From Streptomyces sp. MUM 2J (lineage in GTDB: Bacteria; Actinomycetota; Actinomycetes; Streptomycetales; Streptomycetaceae): 64,000 nucleotides of DNA. Below, piece after piece: positions 1 to 8,358 of the stretch. The stretch spans positions 420,508-484,507 of the forward strand of contig NZ_JADWYM010000001.1 of NCBI RefSeq assembly GCF_022414535.1, read 5' to 3'. The notes under the pieces are model-generated. The model ran no database searches, was not told where the DNA came from, and worked only from the letters and a program-made list of their open reading frames with translations. A program made the translations under genes and the position numbers. Within the stretch, counting starts at the first letter, position 1. Every line of letters begins with the position of its first letter.

Positions 1-1915
1 GGCCGAACGATTCGGCGACCAGGGTGACCCGGCACTCGGTGGTTTCGCCCCAGCGCACGCCGACCTCCGCACGCCCGGCGTTCTTCATCCGCGCCACGGC
101 GGCGCACTCCACGCGGTGCACGGTGACCACTCCGCCGCGCACGGCGAAGCCGGTGACCCGGTCCGGTGGTACCGGCGTGCAGCAGCCGGCGAGCCGTACG
201 GCCGCCCCGGCGCGTTCGACGACGGCGTTGGCCCCGGGCCGGGCGGCGAGCGGGCCGCTCCCGGGGCGGGGGGCGGGTGCCTCGGCGGTGGGCCGGGGCA
301 CGGCGGAGTCGCCGGGCGGGCTCTCGGGTCTGTCGGGGGCCGGGTGCGCCGTCAGCCACCGCTGGATGGCGATGCGGGCGGCGGGTGTGCGGGCGTGCTC
401 CAGCCACTCCCGGGAGGGCTCGGCGGCCGGGTCCTTGCCCATGAGGAGGTCGACGGTGTCGCCGTCGCGCAGCACGGTGCTCAGGGTCGCCAGGCGGCCG
501 TTCACGCGGGCGCCGAGGCAGGCGTGCGCGTCCTCGCCGTACTGGGCGTACGCGGCGTCCACGCAGGTCGCCCCGTCGGGCAGGCCGAGGGCCCCGCCGT
601 CGGGCCGGAAGACGGCGATCTCGCGGTCCTGTGCGAGGTCCGCGCGCAGCGTGGACCAGAAGGTGTCGGGGTCGGGCGCGGCCTCCTGCCAGTCCAGCAG
701 GCGGGAGAGCCAGCCGGGCCGGGTGGGGTCGACGCGTTCGCCCTCGGCGGGGTCGTCGGACACGGGCGCGTACGGGTTGCCCAGGGCGACCACACCGGCC
801 TCGGCGACCTTGTGCATCTGGTGGGTGCGGATCAGCGTCTCGGCGATCTGCCCGTCCGTGCGGGCCAGGGCGGTGTGCAGCGACTGGTAGAGGTTGAACT
901 TGGGTACGGCGATGAAGTCCTTGAACTCCGAGACGACGGGTGTCATGCAGGTGTGCAGTTCACCGAGGACGGCGTAGCAGTCGGCGTCCTCGTTCACCAG
1001 CACCAGCAGGCGGCCGAAGTCCGCGCCGCGCAGCTGTCCGCGGCGGCGTGCGACGCGGTTCACGGAGACGAAGTGGCGGGGCCGGATGACGACTTCGGCG
1101 GGGATGTCCGCCTCGCGCAGGACGTCGCGCATCTCGTCGGCGATCTCCGCGAGCGGGTCGTCGGTGCGGGAGGCGTTCTCGACGATCAGGTCCCGCGTGT
1201 GCTGGTACTCCTCGGGGTGGAGGATCGCGAAGACGAGGTCCTCGAGTTCGGTCTTGAGGGCCTGCACGCCCAGTCGTTCGGCGAGGGGGATGAGGACGTC
1301 CCGGGTCACCTTGGCGATGCGGGCCTGTTTCTCGGGACGCATGACGCCGAGGGTGCGCATGTTGTGCAGCCGGTCGGCGAGTTTGATCGACATCACCCGG
1401 ACGTCGCTGCCGGTGGCGACGAGCATCTTGCGGAACGTCTCGGGCTCGGCGGCGGCCCCGTAGTCGACCTTCTCCAGCTTCGTGACGCCGTCGACGAGAT
1501 ACCGCACCTCCTCGCCGAACTGCTGGCCCACCTGATCCAGCGTCACCTCGGTGTCCTCGACGGTGTCGTGGAGCAGGGACGCCGTCAACGTGGTCGTCTC
1601 GGCTCCGAGTTCGGCGAGGATCAGCGTCACGGCGAGCGGGTGCGTGATGTACGGCTCGCCGCTCTTGCGCATCTGGCCGCGGTGCGAGGACTCGGCCAGC
1701 AGGTAGGCGCGGCGCAGCGGTTCGAGGTCCGCGTCGGGGTGGTGGGCGCGGTGGGCGTCGACGACGTGGCTGATGGCGTCGGGCAGCCGGTCACGTGCGG
1801 CGGGACCGAGCAGCGCCGCCCGGCCGAGGCGGCGCAGATCGATCCGCGACCGCCAGCGTGCCGTCGGGCCGGTGACCGGACCCGGGGTGGCGGGGTTCGT
1901 GGCCTCCGCACTCAT
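1..1915 (-). CDS. rshA: RelA/SpoT homologue (RSH), C-terminus cut by window edge
   Basis: This protein makes and/or degrades the stringent-response alarmone (p)ppGpp. Reading leftwards from the ATG at 1915, 638 codons are visible and the stop lies outside the window. The HD hydrolase domain comes first, with HD at residues 116-117 (SLLHDTVEDT) and KLADRLHNMRTL near 178-189. A RelA/SpoT synthetase domain follows (FKDFIAVPKFNLYQSLHT, then ETLIRTHQMHKVAE), and then a TGS domain. GGAGG lies 5 nt before the ATG. The synthetase signature RPRHFVSVNRV departs from the usual RPKHxxSIYxKM, so hydrolase activity is better supported than synthesis. The position beside dapF and miaA matches S. coelicolor rshA from memory; the main RelA would be elsewhere in the genome. 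Confidence 0.9.
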   Translation of the reverse strand, partial: MSAEATNPATPGPVTGPTARWRSRIDLRRLGRAALLGPAARDRLPDAISHVVDAHRAHHPDADLEPLRRAYLLAESSHRGQMRKSGEPYITHPLAVTLILAELGAETTTLTASLLHDTVEDTEVTLDQVGQQFGEEVRYLVDGVTKLEKVDYGAAAEPETFRKMLVATGSDVRVMSIKLADRLHNMRTLGVMRPEKQARIAKVTRDVLIPLAERLGVQALKTELEDLVFAILHPEEYQHTRDLIVENASRTDDPLAEIADEMRDVLREADIPAEVVIRPRHFVSVNRVARRRGQLRGADFGRLLVLVNEDADCYAVLGELHTCMTPVVSEFKDFIAVPKFNLYQSLHTALARTDGQIAETLIRTHQMHKVAEAGVVALGNPYAPVSDDPAEGERVDPTRPGWLSRLLDWQEAAPDPDTFWSTLRADLAQDREIAVFRPDGGALGLPDGATCVDAAYAQYGEDAHACLGARVNGRLATLSTVLRDGDTVDLLMGKDPAAEPSREWLEHARTPAARIAIQRWLTAHPAPDRPESPPGDSAVPRPTAEAPAPRPGSGPLAARPGANAVVERAGAAVRLAGCCTPVPPDRVTGFAVRGGVVTVHRVECAAVARMKNAGRAEVGVRWGETTECRVTLVAESFG

Positions 1916-2269
1916 GAGCACCTCCGGCTGCGTGGACCGGCGGACGGGGTGCCCCTTGGCGGACACGGCTCAGGGGATGGCGGGTCCCCCGTCCGAGCCG
2001 GTGCTTGATGCTACCGAGCCCATCACGCGCAACCGACCGGCTCTCGCCGAGCGTGAAACGGATCACCCATTCGAGCGACGGTGAGGGCGTTTGCGGTTTG
2101 AGCGCGACCGCCACTTGAGCGGTTGCACCCCGGGACGCTCACCCTCCCGGAGGACAGCGCCGTCCGAGGGGATGTGCGAGCATCGGGAACATCGCCCTCC
2201 GAGGGGCGCGCCGGCGCCGGAGGCGCGTGGCAGGCTCCCCGGCACGGAGGGCCCCGTCCGGCGGAGCAC
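1916..2269. other. Intergenic region upstream of rshA, no gene seen
   Basis: This 354-bp stretch lies between the rshA start and the dapF stop. I see no convincing open reading frame. A TAGCAT hexamer on the minus strand at 2008-2013 could be a -10 element for rshA, but no good -35 sits at 17-18 bp, so no promoter is called. Confidence 0.5.
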
Positions 2270-3142
2270 TCACCGGCGCTGCGTGCCCCTGAGCCACTCC
2301 GGGTCCAGCTCGCCCTCGGCGACGATCACAGCGGGCCCGGTCATCTCGATCTCGCCGTCCGGGCGCTCGGTGATCACCAGACGCCCGCCGGGCACGTCGA
2401 CCGTGTAGGTGGCCGGGGTCCCGGTGACGGCCGGGTCGGCTCCGTCGCGGCGGGCGGTGGCGACGGCGACCGCGCACGCCCCCGTGCCGCAGGAGCGGGT
2501 CTCGCCGGCGCCACGCTCGTGGACCCGCATGGCGACGTGGGCGGGGCCGCGGTCCACCGCGAACTCGACGTTGACCCCGTCCGGGTAGGCGGAGGCCGGA
2601 CTGAAGGGCGGCGCCTCGTGCAGGGTCCCGGCGTGTGCCAGGTCGTCGACGAAGGCGACGGCGTGCGGGTTGCCCATGTTCACGTTGCGCGCGGGCCAGC
2701 TGCGCTCGCCGACGCTCACCGTGACCTCGCCCTCGGGGAGCCGGGCCGTGCCCATGCCGACGGTGACGTCTCCGTCCTTGGCGATGTGCACGGTCCTCAC
2801 GCCGCCGCGGGTGGCGACGGCGAGGTCGCCCTCGGTGGCGTGCCCGGCGTGCTGGAGGTAGCGGGCGAAGACGCGGACGCCGTTGCCGCACATCTCGGCG
2901 ATCGAGCCGTCGCCGTTGCGGTAGTCCATGAACCACTCCGCGTCGGCCGCCATGTGCCGGGCCTCGGGGTGCGCGGCGGAGCGCACCACGTGCAGCAGGC
3001 CGTCGCCGCCGATGCCCGCGCGGCGGTCGCACAGGACGGCGACGACGGCGGGGGGCAGGTCGACGGCGTTCTCGGGGTCCGGGACGATCACGAAGTCGTT
3101 CTCGGTGCCGTGGCCCTTGAGGAAGGCGATCCGCGTGCTCAT
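2270..3142 (-). CDS. dapF: Diaminopimelate epimerase DapF
   Basis: DapF converts LL- to meso-diaminopimelate in the cytoplasm, for lysine and peptidoglycan synthesis. The protein is 290 aa, the usual length. Both catalytic cysteines are visible: C85 in AEMCGNGVRVFARY and C218 in GETRSCGTGACAVA. The substrate-contact region GTENDF is at residues 12-17. Streptomyces peptidoglycan normally carries LL-DAP, so the enzyme here mainly supplies the lysine branch; that is general knowledge rather than something read from the sequence. The start is the ATG at 3142. The next gene on the same strand ends 58 bp upstream. Confidence 0.95.
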   Translation of the reverse strand: MSTRIAFLKGHGTENDFVIVPDPENAVDLPPAVVAVLCDRRAGIGGDGLLHVVRSAAHPEARHMAADAEWFMDYRNGDGSIAEMCGNGVRVFARYLQHAGHATEGDLAVATRGGVRTVHIAKDGDVTVGMGTARLPEGEVTVSVGERSWPARNVNMGNPHAVAFVDDLAHAGTLHEAPPFSPASAYPDGVNVEFAVDRGPAHVAMRVHERGAGETRSCGTGACAVAVATARRDGADPAVTGTPATYTVDVPGGRLVITERPDGEIEMTGPAVIVAEGELDPEWLRGTQRR

Positions 3143-3199
3143 GCGTCGATCGTAAGCGGTGGGCGCCGCGCACCGGCGTGCGCGGGGAGGGCGCCCCCG

Positions 3200-3703
3200 T
3201 CAGCGCAGTCGCGCGACCCGCCACACGGCGAGGACGGCGACCGCGGCGAGGACGACGGCGTAGGCGAGGACGACCCGCCAGTCCGGGCGGCGGCCGGAGC
3301 CGCGCTGCGGCAGGCCCGGCCAGGTGTAGCCGACCCTGCGGGCGGCCATCATGCCCCAGCCTGCCGCGCAGGAGCAGATCAGCAGCCCCAGCATGGCGAT
3401 CACGGCTCCGCTGTCGCCGAAGTCGAAGGCGAGCGGGAACGCGAACATCAGGGAGCCGGTCGCCGCGAGGGCCACGATGGGAGCGAGCTGCCAGATCCGC
3501 AGCCGGCGCTGCGGGCGCAGCTCGACCTCGACCTCGGGACCGGAGGAGAACATCTCCTCCGGCTCGGGGCCGTCGGCGGTCATGCCGTCCTCGGTCTCGT
3601 CGAGCCCGTCGGGACCGAGCGAACCGCCGTCCCGCTCCGGTTCGCCGCTGTCGGCGGTGACGGGTTCGGTCTCTTGTGCGGTGTCGCGAGGGCCGGCCTC
3701 CAT
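3200..3703 (-). CDS. Small integral membrane protein, unknown function
   Basis: I do not recognise a named family. From the ATG at 3703 the product is 167 aa. It has an acidic, hydrophilic N-terminal half and then at least three hydrophobic segments: LAPIVALAATGSLMFAFPLA, a stretch around AVIAMLGLLICSCAAGW, and a C-terminal VVLAYAVVLAAVAVLAVW. The ATG at 3703 is preceded by GGAGGG with 9 nt spacing. A GTG at 3733 is in frame but has no ribosome-binding site. The gene lies between dapF and miaA on the same strand and is probably co-transcribed with dapF; that context does not reveal its job. Confidence 0.75.
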   Translation of the reverse strand: MEAGPRDTAQETEPVTADSGEPERDGGSLGPDGLDETEDGMTADGPEPEEMFSSGPEVEVELRPQRRLRIWQLAPIVALAATGSLMFAFPLAFDFGDSGAVIAMLGLLICSCAAGWGMMAARRVGYTWPGLPQRGSGRRPDWRVVLAYAVVLAAVAVLAVWRVARLR

Positions 3704-3811
3704 CGCCACGCGCCCTCCCAACTCGGACTCCACTTGGTCGATCGAAGGTCGATGATGGCATGGTCCCGGAGGCCCGGATGACGGCCTGGGCGTCCCGATG
3801 CCATGACGTGA

Positions 3812-4750
3812 TCAGGCTGTAACCGGTCGTTCGATCAACGCCAGCGCCAGCTTCGGAAGTTCCCTGCGGTCCGCGGCGGCCCCACTCAACCAGTGCACCC
3901 GCGGATCGCGCCTGAACCACGAATCCTGACGGCGCGCGAAGCGCTTGGTGGCACGGACGGTCTCGTCCCGCGCTTCCCGGAGCGTGCACCCTCCGGCGAG
4001 CGCCGCGAGCACCTGCTGGTAGCCGAGCGCACGCGAGGCCGTGCGTCCCTCGCGCAGCCCCTGCGCCTCCAGGGCGCGCACCTCGTCGACGAGCCCGGCC
4101 TCCCACATCCGGTCGACGCGGTGGGCGATGCGCTCGTCGAGTTCGGGGCGCGCCACGTCGACGCCGATCTGGACGGTGTCGTAGACGGAGTCGTGACCGG
4201 GCAGGTTGGCGGTGAAGGGCTTGCCGGTGATCTCGATCACTTCCAGTGCCCGGACGACGCGGCGCCCGTTACTGGGCAGGATCGCGCGTGCGGCCCCGGG
4301 GTCGGCGGCGGCCAGCCGGGCGTGCAGGGCGCCGGAGCCGTGCTGCGCGAGTTCAGCCTCCAGCCGGGCGCGCACCTGAGGGTCCGTGCCGGGGAATTCG
4401 AGGTGGTCCACGGCGCCGCGGACGTACAGTCCGGAGCCGCCCACGAGGACGGGCCAGCGGCCCTCGGCGAGGAGCGCGTCGATCCGGGCCCGGGCCAGGC
4501 GCTGGTACTCGGCGACGGACGCCGTGACGGTGACGTCCCAGATGTCGAGCAGATGGTGCGGGACGCCGCCGCGTTCCCCGGGCGTCAGTTTGGCCGTGCC
4601 GATGTCCATCCCGCGGTACAGCTGCATGGAGTCGGCGTTGACGACCTCGCCGCCGAGTTGCTGGGCCAGGAAGACGCCGAGGTCGGACTTTCCTGCTGCG
4701 GTGGGGCCGACGACGGCGATGACGCGGGGGGCGGGGGCTGCGCTGGTCAC
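3812..4750 (-). CDS. miaA: tRNA dimethylallyltransferase MiaA
   Basis: MiaA transfers a dimethylallyl group to N6 of adenosine 37 in tRNAs reading UNN codons. The product is 312 aa from a GTG at 4750 (VTSAAPAPRVIAVVGPTAAG). The P-loop GPTAAGKS is at residues 15-22, followed by DSMQLYRGMDIGTAK and the family motifs HHLLDIWD, VGGSGLYV and RRVVRALEVIEITGKP. The frame stays open upstream to 5155, but those residues are Pro/Arg-rich and unlike MiaA, so the GTG is preferred. Its pathway partner MiaB lies about 1.7 kb away, at 6403-7929. Confidence 0.95.
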   Translation of the reverse strand: MTSAAPAPRVIAVVGPTAAGKSDLGVFLAQQLGGEVVNADSMQLYRGMDIGTAKLTPGERGGVPHHLLDIWDVTVTASVAEYQRLARARIDALLAEGRWPVLVGGSGLYVRGAVDHLEFPGTDPQVRARLEAELAQHGSGALHARLAAADPGAARAILPSNGRRVVRALEVIEITGKPFTANLPGHDSVYDTVQIGVDVARPELDERIAHRVDRMWEAGLVDEVRALEAQGLREGRTASRALGYQQVLAALAGGCTLREARDETVRATKRFARRQDSWFRRDPRVHWLSGAAADRRELPKLALALIERPVTA

Positions 4751-5229
4751 CGCACCAGTCTCGCAAACCCGGCGGAGTGCCCTCGAACGGGTTGCGTGAT
4801 GTGATCCGCGCCGGTTCGCCGCCCGGTGCGCGGGGCGCGATCCGTCACGAGCGGCCCCGGGTTCGGGGTCGGGACGGGGACGGACCCGGGAGGGGCGGGA
4901 CGCCACCCGCGCGAGTACCGTATGGAGGTGATACGGGCGTTCTTGCCCTGCTTCTCCACATCTCGCCGGCCCGGGGGGAGGCGCCGGACGCCTCGCAGCC
5001 GGCGGCGCCGGGCGGTCCCGCCCCGGGACGCGGGCTCCGAAGGACGTGGCGCGGGCGGTGGACGGTCCGCGGAGGCCGATGCCCCGCGCGGGCGGTCCCC
5101 CGGCGGCGGCAGGCCGGGGAACGGCCGTCGGCGGGGCCGGTGAGGGCACCCGCACCCGACGCGGCGCAGCGGCGGAGGGGACGGGGAACGGCGCCCAGGA
5201 GCGGAGCCCAGGAACAGGGAAGGTGACCC
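4751..5229. other. Intergenic region between miaA and the MT0933-type gene
   Basis: This 479-bp stretch separates divergent genes and should hold the miaA promoter (leftward) and that of the small gene at 5230 (rightward). Open frames exist on both strands but are Arg/Pro/Gly-rich and show no recognisable protein, so none is called. Confidence 0.5.
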
Positions 5230-5499
5230 ATGGGTCTGTTGCACAACCTCAAGGCCAGGCTGAACCCGGCCAGGGACAAGGTCTCCGACCTCGCGCAGCA
5301 GCACGGGGACAGGATCGGCAACGGTCTGGACCGGGCCGCGAAGACGGTCGACGAGAAGACCGGGGGCAGGTACAGCGACAAGATCGAGACGGGTACCGGG
5401 AAGGCGAAGCACGCCATGGACCGGCTCGCGCACAAGCCCGGTCCCGGGGCGGGGGACGACACCTTCACACCCCCGGAAGGACCCCCGCCCGCCTCCTGA
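5230..5499 (+). CDS. MT0933-type antitoxin-like small protein
   Basis: This 89-aa hydrophilic, Lys/Asp-rich protein begins MGLLHNLKARLNPARDK and contains VDEKTGGRYSDKIETGTGK. The pattern of a short N-terminal helix followed by a KTGGKYSDKI-like motif is that of the mycobacterial MT0933/Rv0909 antitoxin-like family, which is widespread in Streptomyces. GGGAAGG lies just upstream of the ATG. The C-terminal 20 residues are Pro/Gly-rich. No partner toxin (Rv0910-like START-domain protein) is next to it, so a role as antitoxin is not established here; it could have been kept for another function. Confidence 0.7.
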   Translation: MGLLHNLKARLNPARDKVSDLAQQHGDRIGNGLDRAAKTVDEKTGGRYSDKIETGTGKAKHAMDRLAHKPGPGAGDDTFTPPEGPPPAS

Positions 5500-5514
5500 A
5501 ACACCCCGCCCTGT

Positions 5515-5536
5515 GCGCCCCCTCGGGAGCGGGCGC
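5515..5536. terminator. Possible weak bidirectional terminator
   Basis: GCGCCC (5515-5520) and GGGCGC (5531-5536) can pair across a 10-nt loop between two convergent genes. The stem is short, has no T-tract, and touches the stop of the LigB-like gene. Confidence 0.3.
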
Positions 5537-6243
5537 TACGACCAGGTCGCGACCAGGTATCCCACGCCGTACGGCGCGTCCTCGTGGAGAAGGGCCCCGG
5601 ACAGCCTGGCCCCCTCCGCGGCACCGGCGAGCACCTGCCACGGAGCACGGCCGGAGACCTTCAGCTCGCGCGCCAGTTCCTCGTCCATCGCCCGGAGGGC
5701 CGCCACGTCCGCCGAACCCAGTGCCCGCGCGGCGGCGGCGTCGAAGGGCGCGGCCCGCTCGTCCAGGTAACCCGGCGCCTTGAGCGTGCGGCACGCGCTG
5801 GCGTCGCCCATCACCAGCAGCGCGACCCGCTCGGCCGCCGCGGCGATCTCCCGGCCCGTCCGGGCGCACCGGTCGGGTGGGAGGGCCTGCGCCACGGCGA
5901 GCGCCCCGACGGGGGCGGCGGTCCAGCCGGCCCGCCGCAGCAACCAGGCGGCGACGGCGAGCGACGCGGGCAGCGCGGGCCCGCCACGCTGTCCGGTGTC
6001 CCGCCCCAATGTCACGTCGAGGGCCACGCCGAAGCCCCGGAACGACCCGTGCGCGCCCTCGCCGTAGCTCCCGCCCTCCTCGGCGGGACCGACGACCACG
6101 AGCCGGTCGGGCCGGGCGGCGGCCAGCACGCCCAGCGCGTCCGCGCAGGCGGTGCGGGCGGCGTCGAGCTCGGGCGCGGCACCCGCGGCCACGCCGGGCA
6201 CGAGCAGGGGCGGACAGGGGCAGACGGCGGCGGCGACAAGCAT
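5536..6243 (-). CDS. LigB-like (class III extradiol dioxygenase B-type) protein
   Basis: The product is 235 aa from the ATG at 6243 (MLVAAAVCPCPPLLVPGVA). The opening PCPPLLVP, the RLVVVGPAEEGGSYG segment, LLVMGDASACRTLKAPGYLDERA and the end LHEDAPYGVGYLVATWS fit the LigB-like proteins that Streptomyces genomes annotate as class III extradiol dioxygenase subunit B-like. Aromatic ring cleavage is not supported by context: no catabolic genes are nearby and the gene follows miaB on the same strand. The frame extends upstream to 6351 with unlikely Arg/Pro-rich residues. Function is unknown; the family call is moderately sure. Confidence 0.7.
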   Translation of the reverse strand: MLVAAAVCPCPPLLVPGVAAGAAPELDAARTACADALGVLAAARPDRLVVVGPAEEGGSYGEGAHGSFRGFGVALDVTLGRDTGQRGGPALPASLAVAAWLLRRAGWTAAPVGALAVAQALPPDRCARTGREIAAAAERVALLVMGDASACRTLKAPGYLDERAAPFDAAAARALGSADVAALRAMDEELARELKVSGRAPWQVLAGAAEGARLSGALLHEDAPYGVGYLVATWS

Positions 6244-6402
6244 GATCGGCAGCGTAACGCCCCGTGGTGGGCCTCCGTCACCCGGCGACGGCCGGGGACG
6301 TGGGGGCCGCCGCCGGGCCGTCGCACCGGACGGCGGGCGCACGCGGGGCACTCGCTCCGGCGCGCGGATGTGGCCGGCCGTGCGGCCGGTTCGCGGCGGG
6401 CG

Positions 6403-7929
6403 TCAGTCGCAGCCGCAGCCGTTCGCCGCGACCGGCAGCGGCTCCGGCGCGCCGATCCGCGGCAGCCCGAGCATCACGCCCGCGGGCTTCGCCGTCTCGG
6501 CCGCGTTGCGCTTCTCCCAGGCATCGCCCGCGGCCGTCCGGCGGACGTCCAGCGCGGGGCCCTCGGCGAGGAGGTGATGCGGAGCCGCGTACGTCACCTC
6601 GACGGTGACGACGTCGCCGGGACGGACCTCCTGATCGGGCCGGGTGAAGTGGACCAGGCGGTTGTCGGGGGCGCGGCCGGACAGGCGGCGGGTGGCGTCG
6701 TCCTTGCGGCCCTCGCCCTCGGCGACCATCAGTTCCAGGGTCCGGCCGACCTGCTTCTTGTTCTCGTCCCAGGAGATCTCCTCCTGAAGGGCGACGAGGC
6801 GCTCGTAGCGCGCCTGCACGACCTCCTTGGGGATCTGGTCCTCCATGGTGGCGGCGGGGGTGCCGGGCCGCTTGGAGTACTGGAAGGTGAACGCCTGCGT
6901 GAACCGGGCCTCGCGGACCACGTGCAGGGTCTGCTCGAAGTCCTCCTCGGTCTCACCGGGGAAGCCCACGATGATGTCGGTGGTGATCGCGGCGTGCGGG
7001 ATGGCGGCCCGGACCTTCTCGATGATGCCGAGGTAGCGCTCCTGCCGGTAGGAGCGGCGCATCGCCTTGAGGACCGTGTCCGAACCGGACTGCAACGGCA
7101 TGTGCAGCTGCGGCATCACGTTCGGCGTCTCGGCCATGGCGGCGATCACGTCGTCGGTGAAGTCGCGCGGGTGCGGGGAGGTGAAGCGGACGCGCTCCAG
7201 CCCCTCGACGTTCCCGCAGGCCCGCAGCAGCTTGCTGAAGGCCTCCCGGTCGCCGATGTCGGAGCCGTAGGCGTTGACGTTCTGCCCGAGCAGGGTGATC
7301 TCGCTGACGCCCTCGGCGACCAGCGCCTCGACCTCGGCGAGGATGTCGCCGGGCCGCCGGTCCTTCTCCTTGCCGCGCAGCGCGGGGACGATGCAGAAGG
7401 TGCAGGTGTTGTTGCAGCCCACGGAGATGGAGACCCAGGCCGCATAGGCGCTCTCGCGCCGGGTCGGCAGCGTCGAGGGGAAGGCCTCCAGCGACTCGGC
7501 GATCTCGACCTGCGCCTCCTCCTGGAGGCGGGCGCGCTCCAGCAGGACGGGCAGCTTGCCGATGTTGTGCGTGCCGAAGACGACGTCCACCCAGGGCGCC
7601 TTCTTGACGATGGTGTCGCGGTCCTTCTGCGCGAGGCAGCCGCCGACCGCGATCTGCATCCCGGGGCGCGACGCCTTCCTCGGCGCGAGGCGGCCCAGGT
7701 TGCCGTACAGGCGGTTGTCGGCGTTCTCCCGCACCGCGCAGGTGTTGAAGACGACGACGTCCGCGTCCCCGTCCGAGCCCTCGGGGGCGCGGACGTAGCC
7801 GGCGTCCTCCAGCAGCCCGGCCAATCGCTCGGAGTCGTGGACGTTCATCTGGCACCCGTAGGTCCGGACTTCGTACGTCTTGGATGATCGAACGTCCACT
7901 GCCGCGCTCCGGTCACTGCTGCTGGTCAT
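6403..7929 (-). CDS. miaB: tRNA-2-methylthio-N6-dimethylallyladenosine synthase MiaB
   Basis: MiaB is a radical-SAM methylthiotransferase that converts i6A37 (made by MiaA) to ms2i6A37 in tRNA. The product is 508 aa. The N-terminal UPF0004 domain has three cluster cysteines, C26 (TYGCQMN), C64 (FNTCAV) and C98 (VGGCLA). The radical-SAM triad CxxxCxxC is at C162, C166 and C169 ([12 protein letters not shown]), and a TRAM-like domain lies near the C-terminus. The tail ends with extra cysteines (NGCGCD). The start is the ATG at 7929. Confidence 0.96.
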   Translation of the reverse strand: MTSSSDRSAAVDVRSSKTYEVRTYGCQMNVHDSERLAGLLEDAGYVRAPEGSDGDADVVVFNTCAVRENADNRLYGNLGRLAPRKASRPGMQIAVGGCLAQKDRDTIVKKAPWVDVVFGTHNIGKLPVLLERARLQEEAQVEIAESLEAFPSTLPTRRESAYAAWVSISVGCNNTCTFCIVPALRGKEKDRRPGDILAEVEALVAEGVSEITLLGQNVNAYGSDIGDREAFSKLLRACGNVEGLERVRFTSPHPRDFTDDVIAAMAETPNVMPQLHMPLQSGSDTVLKAMRRSYRQERYLGIIEKVRAAIPHAAITTDIIVGFPGETEEDFEQTLHVVREARFTQAFTFQYSKRPGTPAATMEDQIPKEVVQARYERLVALQEEISWDENKKQVGRTLELMVAEGEGRKDDATRRLSGRAPDNRLVHFTRPDQEVRPGDVVTVEVTYAAPHHLLAEGPALDVRRTAAGDAWEKRNAAETAKPAGVMLGLPRIGAPEPLPVAANGCGCD

Positions 7930-8249
7930 GGCTCAAGGGTAGGCGGTCCGCGGCGGCGCCTGTCCAAGCGCTCCGGCGCAGGGTCCGTCGGAGAGGCGTC
8001 CTTCCCCTCGCCGGTGCGCGCCCGTGCATCACCGGGTCGCCGGCTGCCGGGACCGAGCAGGGGGTGCCGTGCCCCCTCGGTCTGCCGAGAGGCGCGGCGG
8101 GCGCGTGCGGCGCTCGGTCATCTCGCCGGTCCCGAACCCGACGGGGTCGAGCGGCGGTGGCCGGCGTGGCGATGTGGCCCTCCAGTGCTGCGACCGGGAA
8201 GGTTCGCCGGGAAGCGCGCGGCGCCCACCGCGGTGCATCGCCGGGCGGA

Positions 8250-8283
8250 GCACCACCCGGGCAATGGCGTACCCGGGTGGTGC
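8250..8283. repeat. Perfect 12-bp inverted repeat, operator candidate
   Basis: GCACCACCCGGG (8250-8261) is the exact reverse complement of CCCGGGTGGTGC (8272-8283), with a 10-bp spacer. It lies about 75 bp upstream of the response-regulator start and has no T-tract, so an operator is more likely than a terminator. Confidence 0.55.
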
Positions 8284-8327
8284 GACAACGCGTCGAGGTG
8301 CCGTGCCGGGCGTCGCGAGCCGGTGAA

Positions 8328-8352
8328 CCTGTCCCGCAGCACCACTAATCTC
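8328..8352 (+). promoter_or_regulatory. Candidate leaderless promoter of the response-regulator gene
   Basis: A TAATCT -10-like hexamer at 8347-8352 ends 6 bp before the ATG at 8359. A weak -35 (GTGAAC) lies about 18 bp further upstream. Initiation some 7 nt after the -10 would fall on the A of the ATG, giving a leaderless mRNA, which agrees with the lack of a well-spaced ribosome-binding site. Confidence 0.35.
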
Positions 8353-8358
8353 CAGGAC

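Larger units (their letters stand above)
7930..8358. other. Intergenic region between divergent miaB and the response regulator
   Basis: This 429-bp gap has no convincing gene. It holds a perfect 12-bp inverted repeat at 8250-8283 and a promoter-like pair at 8328-8352, both on the side of the rightward response-regulator gene; these are listed separately. Confidence 0.6.

Noticed and set aside
116..2008. Very long plus-strand open frames opposite rshA, such as one of about 630 codons
   Set aside because: High GC keeps opposite-strand frames open; the translation is Gly/Val/Ala-rich with no family motif, while the minus strand gives a clear RSH protein.
8250..8283. The palindrome as a transcription terminator
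   Set aside because: It lies between divergent genes with no transcript expected to end there, has no T-tract, and sits upstream of a start codon.
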